From Silicimonas sp963779765 (GTDB lineage: Bacteria > Pseudomonadota > Alphaproteobacteria > Rhodobacterales > Rhodobacteraceae): a stretch of 64,000 bases of DNA. The stretch is taken from the NCBI GenBank assembly GCA_963779765.1, contig CAVZZP010000001.1:1087129-1151128 (forward strand), in the 5' to 3' direction. Of this stretch, positions 25,635 through 34,490 are shown in pieces. Within the stretch, counting starts at the first letter, position 1; each line of letters opens with the position of its first letter. The notes under the pieces were generated by a model. That model did no database searches. It saw only the letters and a program-made list of their open reading frames with translations, and was not told the DNA's origin. Made by a program: the position numbers and the translations under genes.

Positions 25635-26909
25635 TCAGGCGTGGTCGTGACGATAGACCTGCGTCCCCGCGACCCAGGTGCCGATGATGCGGCCCTGCAT
25701 CCGGGCCTCGTCGAAGGGCGTGTTCTTCGACTTCGACTTCAGCGCGAAGCGGTCGAGGATGAAGGGAACGTCGGGATCGAAAAGCACCAGATCCGCCGGC
25801 GCTCCCGCCGATAGCCGCCCGCAATCGAGACCGAGACGCCGCGCCGGGTTCAGGGACAGCGCGCGCCAAAGCGTCGGCAGATCCATGTGACCGCCATGCA
25901 CGAGGCGCATCGACGCCGGAAGCAGCGTCTCGAGCCCGATGGCGCCCGAAGCGGCTTCCTCGAAGGGAAGGCGCTTCGATTCCTCGTCCTGAGGCGTATG
26001 CATCGAGGAAATGACGTCGATCAGGCCCGAGGCGACCGCTTCGACCACGGCAAGCCGGTCGTCTTCGGACCGAAGCGGTGGCTTGACCTTGAAGAAGGTT
26101 CGGTAGTCGCCGACGTCGAACTCGTTCAGCGTCAGGTGATGGATCGACACGCCAGCGGTGATGTCTAGCCCCGCCTCCTTCGCGCGTGACAGCCGGCGCA
26201 AGGCGCGCGCCGTCGTGATCTGGTCGGCGTGGTACCGTACACCGGTCATCTCGACGATGGCGATGTCCCGGTCGAGACCCATCCTCTCGGCCATTGGCGA
26301 GACCGATGGCAGGCCCTTCAGCGCCGCGAACTTGCCGCTCGTCGCCGCCGCGCCATCCGACAGGATCGGCTCTTGCGGATGGCCCACGACCAGCGCGCCG
26401 AGAGAGGCGGCATAGGTCAGGCAGCGCGAGAAAACCTTCGTGTTGGTGACGACATGGTCGCAGTCTGTGAAGGCCACCGCACCGGCGTCGAGCAGGAAAC
26501 CGATCTCTGCCATCTCGCGCCCCTCGCGGCCGCGCGTCAGCGCTGCCATCGGAAGCACCCGGACCGGCGCAGCTTCGTTGGCGCGACGGCGCACGAACTC
26601 CAGCGTCTCGGGCGTGTCGATCGCGGGAAGCGTGTCGGGTCGCGTAACGATGGTCGTCACGCCTCCGGCGGCGGCTGCAAGACCAGCCGAGCGGAAACTT
26701 TCCTTGTGACGTTCGCCAGGTTCGCTGACCTTCACGCCGATGTCGACGATGCCGGGAGCCAGGCAGCGGCCGTTGCAATCGACGGTTTGCGCTCCATCAA
26801 GACCCCCGGGTCCGACGATCTTCCCGTCGCTGACGCCAAGCTCTCCGAACCGCTCCGTGCCCGTCTCGGGGTCGATGAGGCGCGCGTTGCGAAACAGGAT
26901 CGGGGTCAT
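25635..26909 (-). CDS. pyrC: dihydroorotase-like protein, probably inactive (PyrC' / ATCase partner)
   Basis: A 424-residue amidohydrolase-fold protein of class I dihydroorotase length. Key residues are missing: the metal-binding HxH plus REPG segment reads VDIGVKVSEPG (both His lost, Arg to Ser), and the catalytic Asp region ATDHAPH reads ISSMHTPQ. One ligand region (VVGHPQEP) and the HHL segment (GVSIHHLTLNE) survive. In Pseudomonas a similarly dead PyrC' is needed for assembly of aspartate carbamoyltransferase, and pyrB lies in the same operon here. I infer a structural role; a functional dihydroorotase should be encoded elsewhere. Annotation pipelines would call it pyrC. Confidence 0.85.
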   Translation of the reverse strand: MTPILFRNARLIDPETGTERFGELGVSDGKIVGPGGLDGAQTVDCNGRCLAPGIVDIGVKVSEPGERHKESFRSAGLAAAAGGVTTIVTRPDTLPAIDTPETLEFVRRRANEAAPVRVLPMAALTRGREGREMAEIGFLLDAGAVAFTDCDHVVTNTKVFSRCLTYAASLGALVVGHPQEPILSDGAAATSGKFAALKGLPSVSPMAERMGLDRDIAIVEMTGVRYHADQITTARALRRLSRAKEAGLDITAGVSIHHLTLNEFDVGDYRTFFKVKPPLRSEDDRLAVVEAVASGLIDVISSMHTPQDEESKRLPFEEAASGAIGLETLLPASMRLVHGGHMDLPTLWRALSLNPARRLGLDCGRLSAGAPADLVLFDPDVPFILDRFALKSKSKNTPFDEARMQGRIIGTWVAGTQVYRHDHA

Positions 26910-26921
26910 GCCCTTCAGGTG

Positions 26922-27458
26922 TCAGATGAAGACGAAAAGCACAAGAGCGGCAGCAATCAGCAGGGCTCCAAGCGCGATCACCCAGAATCCGATGCGCTGG
27001 CGCGGCTCGGGGTCGACTCGGGTCTCGCGGAGCTCGATGTGATCCTCCGCCAGCTCGGCACTGGCCATTCGCTGCGGCGGCTCGGGATTGGGTTCTCGAA
27101 AGCTGCCTATGAACCTCAGCGCCGGATTGGGTTCGAGAACCTGCGTCCGTCCTTCGAACGCGGAGGAGGGGATCAGGATGACAAGCCCCGACAGCGCGTC
27201 GAGAGCGGCCGCCTTCCCGGCAAGCGCCTCGCGCGGGATGCCGTAGCCTTCTTGCAGATAGGATGACAGACCCAGCCCCTCGATCACCGACGACGGAAAG
27301 ACCTCGACCTTTTCGGCATCCAGCGTCACGTCCGGACCCAGCAGCCGCTGAAGGTTGCCGGGCGTGATGGCCGCGTCGCCTTCGGGCTCGAGGTCCGTGG
27401 TGAACACCCGCACGACGCTTCGTTCGCCTGTCGGAACAGTGAAGGGGTCGCTCGTCAT
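26922..27458 (-). CDS. hypothetical protein with C-terminal membrane anchor
   Basis: 178 residues from ATG 27458 (MTSDPFTVPTGERSVVRVF), chosen for the GAAAGGTGA ribosome site directly upstream; an alternative start lies 7 codons earlier. The soluble part is followed by a Pro-rich linker (NPEPPQRM) and a single C-terminal helix (FWVIALGALLIAAALVLFVFI), a tail-anchored arrangement. It lies between pyrB and the pyrC-like gene, next to another unknown membrane protein. No family is recognised. Confidence 0.65.
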   Translation of the reverse strand: MTSDPFTVPTGERSVVRVFTTDLEPEGDAAITPGNLQRLLGPDVTLDAEKVEVFPSSVIEGLGLSSYLQEGYGIPREALAGKAAALDALSGLVILIPSSAFEGRTQVLEPNPALRFIGSFREPNPEPPQRMASAELAEDHIELRETRVDPEPRQRIGFWVIALGALLIAAALVLFVFI

Positions 27459-27498
27459 GTCATCACCTTTCAGCCGCATGCCGTCTGCCGGTCAACGG

Positions 27499-28086
27499 TT
27501 ACTCCCCCGGATCCGGTTCCGTCACTGTCGGCCGAGAAGGGTCCTTTCGAGCCTGTATGCCTCGCAACAGGCGATAGACCACCGCGGCGTCCGCGATGTT
27601 CTCGAACCCTTTTCGGGTGGTGATACGGTCGCCGTCACTGTCCCGTCCGACAAGTGTCTGGAAAAAGATCGAGCGGCCACCCTCGACCTCGATGGGAGAT
27701 CCCGGCGGGATCGTCAGTATCTCGATCTGTCGGGTCCACCAGCTTGTCGCGATGTAGGCGCGACGGTCGCTGAGGGCATAGCGAACGTGGCGTGGCGCCT
27801 GCGACTGCATGTAGAGCGGCCCGAAGACCATGCCGATCCCGGAGGCGAGGAATGGCAGGCCGAAGCAGAAGGCGACGAAGCGGCCGAGAATTCCCGCAAA
27901 GCCGAAATCGAAGGGATCGCCAAAGAGAAGTGCCCCGCCCGAAACGAAGAGCCCTGCAGCAAGAAACGGCACGCCAAAGGCCGCGAGGAAGAGAAGCCAG
28001 GGGTTGAGGGTCCAGCGCCCCTCGGGGGCACCCTCCCAGATCAGGCGTTCGCCTTGCTCGAACCAGTCCTCCCAGCGTTCGGCCAT
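27499..28086 (-). CDS. hypothetical membrane protein (PH-like C-terminal domain)
   Basis: A 195-residue protein. After a short cytoplasmic start (MAERWEDWFEQGERLIWEGA) it has two helix regions (about 28-52 and 65-92). A C-terminal soluble domain follows (RHVRYALSDRRAYIAT, IEILTIPPGS, GFENIADAAVVYRLL) that resembles bacterial PH-like domains in its strand-then-helix pattern. It starts 1 base after the pyrB stop, so it is cotranscribed with pyrimidine genes. Function unknown. Confidence 0.65.
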   Translation of the reverse strand: MAERWEDWFEQGERLIWEGAPEGRWTLNPWLLFLAAFGVPFLAAGLFVSGGALLFGDPFDFGFAGILGRFVAFCFGLPFLASGIGMVFGPLYMQSQAPRHVRYALSDRRAYIATSWWTRQIEILTIPPGSPIEVEGGRSIFFQTLVGRDSDGDRITTRKGFENIADAAVVYRLLRGIQARKDPSRPTVTEPDPGE

Positions 28087-28087
28087 C

Positions 28088-29044
28088 TCAGACCACGACC
28101 TCCGGTGAAGACCTCGCGGCCCGCAGATTGCGTGCCAGCAGGTCCATGGCAGCCATCCGCACCGCGACGCCCATCTCCACCTGATCCTGAATGACGGACC
28201 GGTTGATGTCGTCTGCCAGGGTGCCGTCGATTTCCACGCCTCGGTTCATCGGACCCGGGTGCATGACGATGGCGTCGTCCTTCGCATGGGCAAGCTTTTC
28301 GGCATCAAGGCCGAAGCGGTGGAAATACTCCCGCTCGGACGGGATGAAGGCGCCGTCCATCCGCTCCTTCTGGAGCCGAAGCATCATAACCACGTCCGCG
28401 TCCCTAAGCCCCTCGCGCATGTCGTGGCACACTTCGACGCCCCAGTCCTCGGCACCGGCAGGAAGCAGGGTCGGCGGCCCGACCAGCCGAACGCGGCTCT
28501 CCATCTTGCCCAGAAGCCAGATGTTCGACCGCGCGACGCGGCTATGCGCGACGTCGCCGCAGATCGCCACCGTCAGCCGGTGCAGCCGCCCCTTCGCCCG
28601 CCGGATCGTCAGAGCGTCCAGGAGCGCCTGCGTCGGATGCTCGTGCCGCCCGTCGCCCGCGTTCAAGACGGCGCAATTCACCTTCTGCGCCAGAAGCGCC
28701 ACCGCCCCCGAGCTCGGGTGCCGCACCACCAGCAGGTCGGGGTGCATAGCGTTCAGCGTCATCGCCGTGTCTATCAGTGTCTCGCCCTTCTTCAGCGAGG
28801 ACCCCTGCATGTTCATGTTCATCACGTCTGCCCCCAGCCGCTTGCCCGCCAGCTCGAAGCTGGCCTGCGTGCGGGTGGACGCTTCGAAGAACATGTTGAT
28901 CTGCGTAAGCCCGGTCAGCGCCGTGTCGTGCTTCACGTCGCGCCGGTTCAGGTCGACGTAGCGATCGGCGAGATCCAGAAGCAGGGTGATCTCGTCCGGC
29001 GCGAGATGCTCAATTCCCAGAAGATGGCGGGCGCGAAAGCTCAT
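28088..29044 (-). CDS. pyrB: aspartate carbamoyltransferase catalytic subunit
   Basis: 318 residues from ATG 29044 (MSFRARHLLGIEHLAPDEI); the longer frame upstream is not family-like. The carbamoyl phosphate site FFEASTRTQASFELA, the AVLNAGDGRHEHPTQALLD segment (active-site His) and the HPGPMNRGVEI loop are intact. It condenses carbamoyl phosphate and aspartate, the first committed step of pyrimidine synthesis. No pyrI is present. The downstream inactive dihydroorotase-like protein probably completes the holoenzyme. It is first in the operon pyrB - unknown - unknown - pyrC-like - plsY. Confidence 0.95.
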   Translation of the reverse strand: MSFRARHLLGIEHLAPDEITLLLDLADRYVDLNRRDVKHDTALTGLTQINMFFEASTRTQASFELAGKRLGADVMNMNMQGSSLKKGETLIDTAMTLNAMHPDLLVVRHPSSGAVALLAQKVNCAVLNAGDGRHEHPTQALLDALTIRRAKGRLHRLTVAICGDVAHSRVARSNIWLLGKMESRVRLVGPPTLLPAGAEDWGVEVCHDMREGLRDADVVMMLRLQKERMDGAFIPSEREYFHRFGLDAEKLAHAKDDAIVMHPGPMNRGVEIDGTLADDINRSVIQDQVEMGVAVRMAAMDLLARNLRAARSSPEVVV

Positions 29045-29090
29045 GGCCGCTGTATAGGCTCCAACGCCTGCACCGGAAAGACCCGCAGGC

Positions 29091-29351
29091 CTAGCCGCGC
29101 CGCTCCAGAAGGTCGGCCATCCGCTTGGTGTTCTGGTAGATACCAAGGCCCAGGTACATCAGGCCACCGACGAAAATGATGTAGATGGCACCGCCGATCA
29201 GGATGAACAGCGCACCCAGAAGGCCGCTCGGGCCATTCGGCCCGCCAGCCCCGAACAGTGCGGCGAGAGCGCCCACAACCACTCCGATGCACAACAGAAT
29301 GACGATGACACCCACGAGTTTCTCGAACGAGTTGATGAAGAAGTCGCGCAT
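29091..29351 (-). CDS. small two-helix membrane protein
   Basis: An 86-residue protein starting MRDFFINSFEKLVGVIVILL. Two membrane helices (about 12-33 and 43-70) are separated by a Gly/Pro loop (GAGGPNGPSG). The end is amphipathic and charged (YQNTKRMADLLERRG). It sits between pyrB and gshA on the same strand with gaps of 46 and 101 bases. No family is recognised with confidence. Confidence 0.65.
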   Translation of the reverse strand: MRDFFINSFEKLVGVIVILLCIGVVVGALAALFGAGGPNGPSGLLGALFILIGGAIYIIFVGGLMYLGLGIYQNTKRMADLLERRG

Positions 29352-29452
29352 TTATCCGCTCCGGCATTGATCCTGCAGGAACCCTTATCCGGGAACGTCT
29401 GCCTGACAACGGGGGTCGGTTACTGCGGCAGCCCAAGTGTGCCGCACGGGAC

Positions 29453-30823
29453 TCAGTAGCTGTACTCGCCGAAGACCCGCGTCACGTCGCCGTTCCAGTC
29501 CGTCTCGAAGCGGCGGATCAGCTCATCGGACGGAACCTCGCCCGAGTCGATGGATTCTTTCAGCGCGTTCAGGAAGTGCGTTTCGTCGGGCACGAGGCCG
29601 CCCGCGCCGGGGCGTCCGCGCGCCTTGAGGCCGGATTCGGCAATGGAAACGACTTCCCGCGCCAGGTCGTGCATCCGGACACCGTCGACTTCGGCGTGGA
29701 GTCCCTCGATCGACGCGGCGACGCGAAGACCCTCGCGGGTCTCGGCGCTCCAGCCCTTCGCAACGTCCCACGCGGCGTCGAGTGCGCCACCGTCGTACAT
29801 CAGGCCGACCCAAAACGCTGGCAGCGCGCAAAGCCGCCGCCACGGTCCGCCGTCCGCGCCGCGCATCTCGATGAACTTCTTCAGCCGCGCTTCGGGAAAG
29901 AGGGTCGTCAAGTGGTCGGCCCAGTCACTCATCAAGGGCTTCTCACCCGGAAGTGCGGGAAGCTCGCCTTTCAGGAAGTCACGGAACGACTGCCCGAGCG
30001 CGTTGATGTAGTGCCCGTCGCGATAGACGAAGTACATCGGCACATCGAGAGCGTACTCGACGTAGGCGTCGAACCCGAAACCGTCCTCGAAGGCGAAAGG
30101 CAGCATCCCGGTGCGCGTTTCGTCCAGCGACCGCCAGATCCGGCTGCGCCACGATTTGTGCCCGTTCAGCTTGCCTTCCCAGAAGGGTGAATTGGCGAAG
30201 AGGGCAACCGCGACCGGCTGAAGCGCCAGTGCCACGCGGAACTTCTTCACCATGTCGGCCTCGGAGCCGTAGTCGAGGTTGACCTGGACGGTGCAGGTGC
30301 GCCGCATCATGGCCGTGCCGGTCTCGCCGACCTGGCGCATGTAGCTGTCCATCAGCTTGTAGCGGCCCTTGGGCATCAGGGGCATCTCGTCGTGCAGCCA
30401 GTGCGGCGCAGCGCCAAGCCCAATGAACCCAACGCCGATGGCGTCGGCAATGGATTTGACCTCGCGCAGGTGCTCGTTCACCTCGTCGCAGGTCTGGTGG
30501 ATCGTCTCGAGAGGTGCGCCCGAGAGTTCCAGCGCCCCGCCGGGTTCGAGACTGACATTGGCCCCATCCTTCGTCAGGCCGATCAGGTGGCCGCCCTCTT
30601 CGACCGGAGCCCAGCCGTAGCGGTCGCGCAGGCCCTCGAGCACGGCGCGGATGGACCTCTCGCCCTCGTAGGGGAGGGGCTTCAGGGTATCCTTGCAGAA
30701 GCCGAACTTCTCGTGCTCCGTGCCGATACGCCAGTCCGCCTCGGGCTTCGAGCCCGACGCCAGGTATTCCGCGAGTTGCTCGTAGCGTTCGATCGGCGCG
30801 CCGCCGGATTGGGGAATGGACAT
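29453..30823 (-). CDS. gshA: glutamate-cysteine ligase, plant-type
   Basis: A 456-residue enzyme that joins glutamate and cysteine as the first step of glutathione synthesis. The signature RIGTEHEKFGFCKDTL, then EGGHLIGLTKDGANVSLEPG and ALELSGAPLETIHQTCDEVNEH, identifies the plant/alphaproteobacterial class rather than the E. coli class. Length is normal. It supplies glutathione for proteins such as the GST-like gene at 5.8-6.5 kb. Confidence 0.94.
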   Translation of the reverse strand: MSIPQSGGAPIERYEQLAEYLASGSKPEADWRIGTEHEKFGFCKDTLKPLPYEGERSIRAVLEGLRDRYGWAPVEEGGHLIGLTKDGANVSLEPGGALELSGAPLETIHQTCDEVNEHLREVKSIADAIGVGFIGLGAAPHWLHDEMPLMPKGRYKLMDSYMRQVGETGTAMMRRTCTVQVNLDYGSEADMVKKFRVALALQPVAVALFANSPFWEGKLNGHKSWRSRIWRSLDETRTGMLPFAFEDGFGFDAYVEYALDVPMYFVYRDGHYINALGQSFRDFLKGELPALPGEKPLMSDWADHLTTLFPEARLKKFIEMRGADGGPWRRLCALPAFWVGLMYDGGALDAAWDVAKGWSAETREGLRVAASIEGLHAEVDGVRMHDLAREVVSIAESGLKARGRPGAGGLVPDETHFLNALKESIDSGEVPSDELIRRFETDWNGDVTRVFGEYSY

Positions 30824-30883
30824 GAGGGGACGGCCGCTTCTCTCTGGATCAGAGCCGAGGACTTGCGCGAAAACAGGGGCAAG

Positions 30884-31411
30884 TCAATGCAGCCGTCCGG
30901 ATGGACGGTGCCACACCACGGCCAAGCCTTCGTCGGTCCGGCCGCTGGCGGCGATGATAGCCTCGTAGTCGACACCCGGAAGCGCCGCGAGCGCGTCGAA
31001 GAGCGCGTCCGCATTCTCGGCGTCGCCCGGCACCGACAGGCTGTTGCCGTCGGTGTCCTCGAACTCCCAGAAGAAGTCCGACGTATAGGGCCCTGCCTCC
31101 GTGCGCCTGATCGCGATCAATCTCAGCGCGTCCAGTGACACTGACCCACCGCCCGAAGGCCCGAACCAGGTGATTTGACGTTCATCGATGTCGACGACAC
31201 CCGGGCCACCGCCCTGTCGCGGAAAGCGGGCGCGAAGGACACCCTCCCACACGAGGAGCGCACCGACGGCGACCGCAATCCATCCGCCGATGCCATACAG
31301 TCCATAGCCCGTCAGGACAAACCAGGCTCCCGCCAGGAAAAGCAGAACGCCAAGAAGGGCCTCGCGCCACCGGGCAAGTCCCTCGACGACCTCGGGACGA
31401 ACGAAGCTCAT
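30884..31411 (-). CDS. hypothetical membrane protein downstream of dapA
   Basis: 175 residues from ATG 31411 (MSFVRPEVVEGLARWREALLG); the frame runs through upstream dapA sequence only because dapA is frameshifted. Two helices (about 16-34 and 39-56) are followed by a soluble domain (VVDIDERQITWFGPSGGG, then LRLIAIRRTEAG, then FFWEFEDTDGNSL) that looks like a small PH-type or beta-rich domain. It starts 59 bases past the dapA stop. Function unknown. Confidence 0.65.
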   Translation of the reverse strand: MSFVRPEVVEGLARWREALLGVLLFLAGAWFVLTGYGLYGIGGWIAVAVGALLVWEGVLRARFPRQGGGPGVVDIDERQITWFGPSGGGSVSLDALRLIAIRRTEAGPYTSDFFWEFEDTDGNSLSVPGDAENADALFDALAALPGVDYEAIIAASGRTDEGLAVVWHRPSGRLH

Positions 31412-31470
31412 GCTGCCGCGCCAAGGGAAGGGCGGGTGACCGATCCCTGTCTCATCCGCCCTGCCGCATG

Positions 31471-32347
31471 TCAGTTGAGGAGGCCCGCGTGGACCATCGC
31501 ATCGCGAATGGCAGCCTTCGTCGGTTCCGTCACCGTCATCAGCGGCAGCCGTGTTTCGCCCGAGCATCGGCCAAGCAGGGCAAGACCGCACTTCGCGCCG
31601 GCAAGACCGGGCTCCTTGAAGATCGACAGATGCAGCGGCATCAGCCGGTCCGTGATCTCGAGCGCAGTGTCGATAGTCGCCACGAAGCGTCGCCGCCTGC
31701 ATCTCGGCACAAAGCGCGGGCGCCACGTTCGCGGTGACGCTGATGCAGCCGACGCCGCCATGCGCGTTGAACCCCAGCGCCGTCGCGTCCTCGCCAGAAA
31801 GCTGGACGAAGTCCTTGCCGCAGGACATGCGCTGCTTCGGTACGCGCGACAGGTCCCCCGTGGCATCCTTGACGCCGATGATGCGCGGCAGCTCGGCCAG
31901 CCGCGCCATCGTCTCTACGCTCATGTCGACGGCCGAGCGCGGAGGGATGTTGTAGATGATGATCGGCAGGTCGGCCGCGTCGTGCATCGCCTTGAAATGC
32001 TGGTACAGGCCCTCTTGCGTGGGCTTGTTGTAGTAGGGTGTCACTACCAGCGCCGCGTCCGCGCCCGCCTTCTCGGCGGCCTTCATCAGTCGCACACCTT
32101 CCGCCGTATTGTTCGACCCGGCGCCGGCGATGACCGGAACGCGCCCCGCGGCGGCTTTGACGACGGCGGCGACGACGGCGTCATGCTCCTCGTGGCTCAA
32201 GGTCGGCAATTCGCCGGTGGTGCCTACTGGAACAAGCCCCGACGAGCCTGATTCGATCTGCCACTCGACCAGTGCCTTGAGCGCGTCGAAATCCACGGAC
32301 CCGTTCTTGAACGGGGTCACGAGAGCCGGCATGGATCCCTGGAACAC
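31471..32347 (-). pseudogene. dapA: 4-hydroxy-tetrahydrodipicolinate synthase, frameshifted
   Basis: The protein starts MFQGSMPALVTPFKNG at ATG 32347. The pyruvate-binding loop VGTTGELPTLSHEEH, the YYNKPTQEGLYQHF segment and the Schiff-base Lys in IIGVKDATGDLSR are all present. After LRGDY the frame shifts: the correct continuation TALEITDRLMPLHLSIF to VHAGLLN lies in another frame and stops at 31471. Removing one base at about 31674 restores 291 residues; the span of 877 is one over a multiple of three. It makes the lysine and diaminopimelate precursor and would be essential, so the break is almost surely a sequence error. Confidence 0.9.
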
Positions 32348-32480
32348 GATGCACCTCCTAGCGTTTTTGCTGCCACGAACGGCGGCGGGCGGACACTATA
32401 GCGGGTGCCGGTGATTGCCAAGACGACGCCATCGTGCTTTGCTGTCACGGCTGAGGGGCAAGGACAAAACGGACGCTGCT

Positions 32481-34490
32481 ATGTTCAAAGCCCTGGTCAC
32501 GGCCATCATCCTGATCGGGTTCACGACGACGACGGGCGACGCCCAGACGCAGACCGAGATCGCCGCTTACAAGCGGGCGAACGAGGTCATGCGCGGCGGC
32601 GACTGGCCCGCTGCCCTATCCTCGGCCGAGCCTGCAGGCTCGGTGGCGCAGGATATCGTCGAGTGGCACCGTCTCCGCGCCGGAAACGGCAGCTTCGATC
32701 AGGTCGTGAGCTTCCTTGAAACCCATGCCGACTGGCCCGGCCTGAAGCTTCTCAGACGCGAAGCCGAGGATTCGGTGCCGACACGATCGCGCCCCGACGA
32801 GGTCGTTGCCTTCTTCGCGGCCGAACCGCCGCAGACCGGCGCCGGCGTGCGCGCCCTTATCGCCGCACATCTGGCGCGCGGCGAGGACACCCTGGCCGAG
32901 GCCGAGGCGCTGCGGGCCTGGCGCACGATGATCCTGTCCGACGTCGACCAGACCGCTCTTCTGTCTCTCTTTGCGAACACGCTAGCCCGGCATCACGGCG
33001 ACCGTCTCGACATGCTTCTCTGGCGCGGGGCGCGTGGCAACGCCGAGCGGATGTATCCGCTCGTCTCGCCCGGATGGCAGGCGCTGGCACGCGCTCGTCT
33101 CGCCCTCCGCGCCGGTGCGGACGGTGTAGACAGCCTGATCGCCGCGGTCCCGGCCGCTTTCGCAAAGGATTCGGGACTGGCCTTCGAACGGATGCAGTGG
33201 CGCGCCCGCAAGGGCCGCAACGATGACGCCATCGACCTGATCCTGCAGGCCTCGCCGGACCATCTGGGCGACGCCGAGCAATGGGCCGGCTGGCGCCGCA
33301 GTCTGGCCCGCCGGCAGATGCGGGACGGGAACGTGGACCTCGCCTATCTTCTTGCGTCTCAACATGGCCTTGCGGACGGATCGGACTTCGCCGACCTGGA
33401 ATGGCTGGCGGGCTATATCGCGCTGACCTACCGCGACGATCCCAAGACGGCACTGACGCACTTCCTGCGCTTCCGGGGCGCGGTCGAAAGCCCGATCTCC
33501 CTCGGTCGGGCGGGTTATTGGGAAGGACGGGCGCACGAGGCGGTTGGCGACCGTGAAAGCGCGCGTCAGGCCTACGCCTTCGGTGCCGAATACCAGACCA
33601 GCTTCTACGGCCTTCTCGCCGCCGAGGAAGCAGGACTTCCACTCGATCCGGCCCTCGCGGGCCGTCAGGAATATCCCGCTTGGGAGGAGACCTCGTTCGC
33701 CAATACCTCGGTCTTCGCAGCGACACGTCTCTTCATCGCAGCCGGGCAGAGAAACCTGGCCGAACAGTTCCTGACCCACATGGCCGAAACGCTGCCCGAG
33801 GACGAGATCGGCGCTTTGGGCGACTATGTTCTCGCCCGCAACGAACCGCATCTCGCGGTGATGATCGGCAAGGAGGCCGCCCGCCGCGGAATCGTCGTGC
33901 CCCGTTCCTATTATCCGATCGCAGCACTTGGCGTCGGAGATGCGCCTGTTCCGCCAGAGCTGGCGCTGTCCATCGCGCGGCGGGAAAGCGAATTTGACCC
34001 TGTCGTTCAGTCGGGAGCGGGCGCTCGCGGTCTGATGCAGCTCATGCCTGCGACCGCAAAGGCCGTGGCGCAATACCTTCAGGTGGCCTACTCGGTCGAC
34101 CGCCTCATCACCGATCCCGCTTACAACGCAAGGCTGGGCACCGCCTATCTGGACGAATTGATGGAGATCTTCGGCGGCAACGTCGTGATGACATCGGCTG
34201 GCTACAACGCCGGCCCGGGCCGTCCCATGCGCTGGATGACCGAGCGTGGAGATCCAAGGAACGGCGACATCGACATCGTCGACTGGATCGAGCACATCCC
34301 TTTCGACGAGACCCGGAATTACGTCATGCGCGTTACCGAAAGCCTGCCCGTCTATCGCGCCCGCCTGACGGGATCGACCGGTGCGGTGACGCTGACGGCC
34401 GAACTGGTCGGCAGACCCGGCCACGCACGCTCGGCGCGCAAGGGCGAATTCATCCGGCCCCGCCCGCGTCCGAACGCACTGATCGACTGA
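32481..34490 (+). CDS. slt: soluble lytic murein transglycosylase
   Basis: 669 residues from ATG 32481 (MFKALVTAIILIGFTTTTGDA), which begins with a signal peptide; an upstream extension of the frame lacks one. A long alpha-helical superhelix (about 30-480) precedes the C-terminal lysozyme-like domain. The catalytic Glu is in SIARRESEFDPVVQSGAGA, followed by RGLMQLMPATA and TSAGYNAGPGR. It cleaves peptidoglycan glycan strands in the periplasm. It is divergent from dapA, and its stop abuts the convergent dinB stop with no gap. Confidence 0.92.
   Translation: MFKALVTAIILIGFTTTTGDAQTQTEIAAYKRANEVMRGGDWPAALSSAEPAGSVAQDIVEWHRLRAGNGSFDQVVSFLETHADWPGLKLLRREAEDSVPTRSRPDEVVAFFAAEPPQTGAGVRALIAAHLARGEDTLAEAEALRAWRTMILSDVDQTALLSLFANTLARHHGDRLDMLLWRGARGNAERMYPLVSPGWQALARARLALRAGADGVDSLIAAVPAAFAKDSGLAFERMQWRARKGRNDDAIDLILQASPDHLGDAEQWAGWRRSLARRQMRDGNVDLAYLLASQHGLADGSDFADLEWLAGYIALTYRDDPKTALTHFLRFRGAVESPISLGRAGYWEGRAHEAVGDRESARQAYAFGAEYQTSFYGLLAAEEAGLPLDPALAGRQEYPAWEETSFANTSVFAATRLFIAAGQRNLAEQFLTHMAETLPEDEIGALGDYVLARNEPHLAVMIGKEAARRGIVVPRSYYPIAALGVGDAPVPPELALSIARRESEFDPVVQSGAGARGLMQLMPATAKAVAQYLQVAYSVDRLITDPAYNARLGTAYLDELMEIFGGNVVMTSAGYNAGPGRPMRWMTERGDPRNGDIDIVDWIEHIPFDETRNYVMRVTESLPVYRARLTGSTGAVTLTAELVGRPGHARSARKGEFIRPRPRPNALID

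Noticed and set aside
26984..28194. long plus-strand frames over the pyrimidine-operon unknown genes
   Set aside because: Antisense shadows of the two membrane proteins, which have good ribosome sites and helix patterns.
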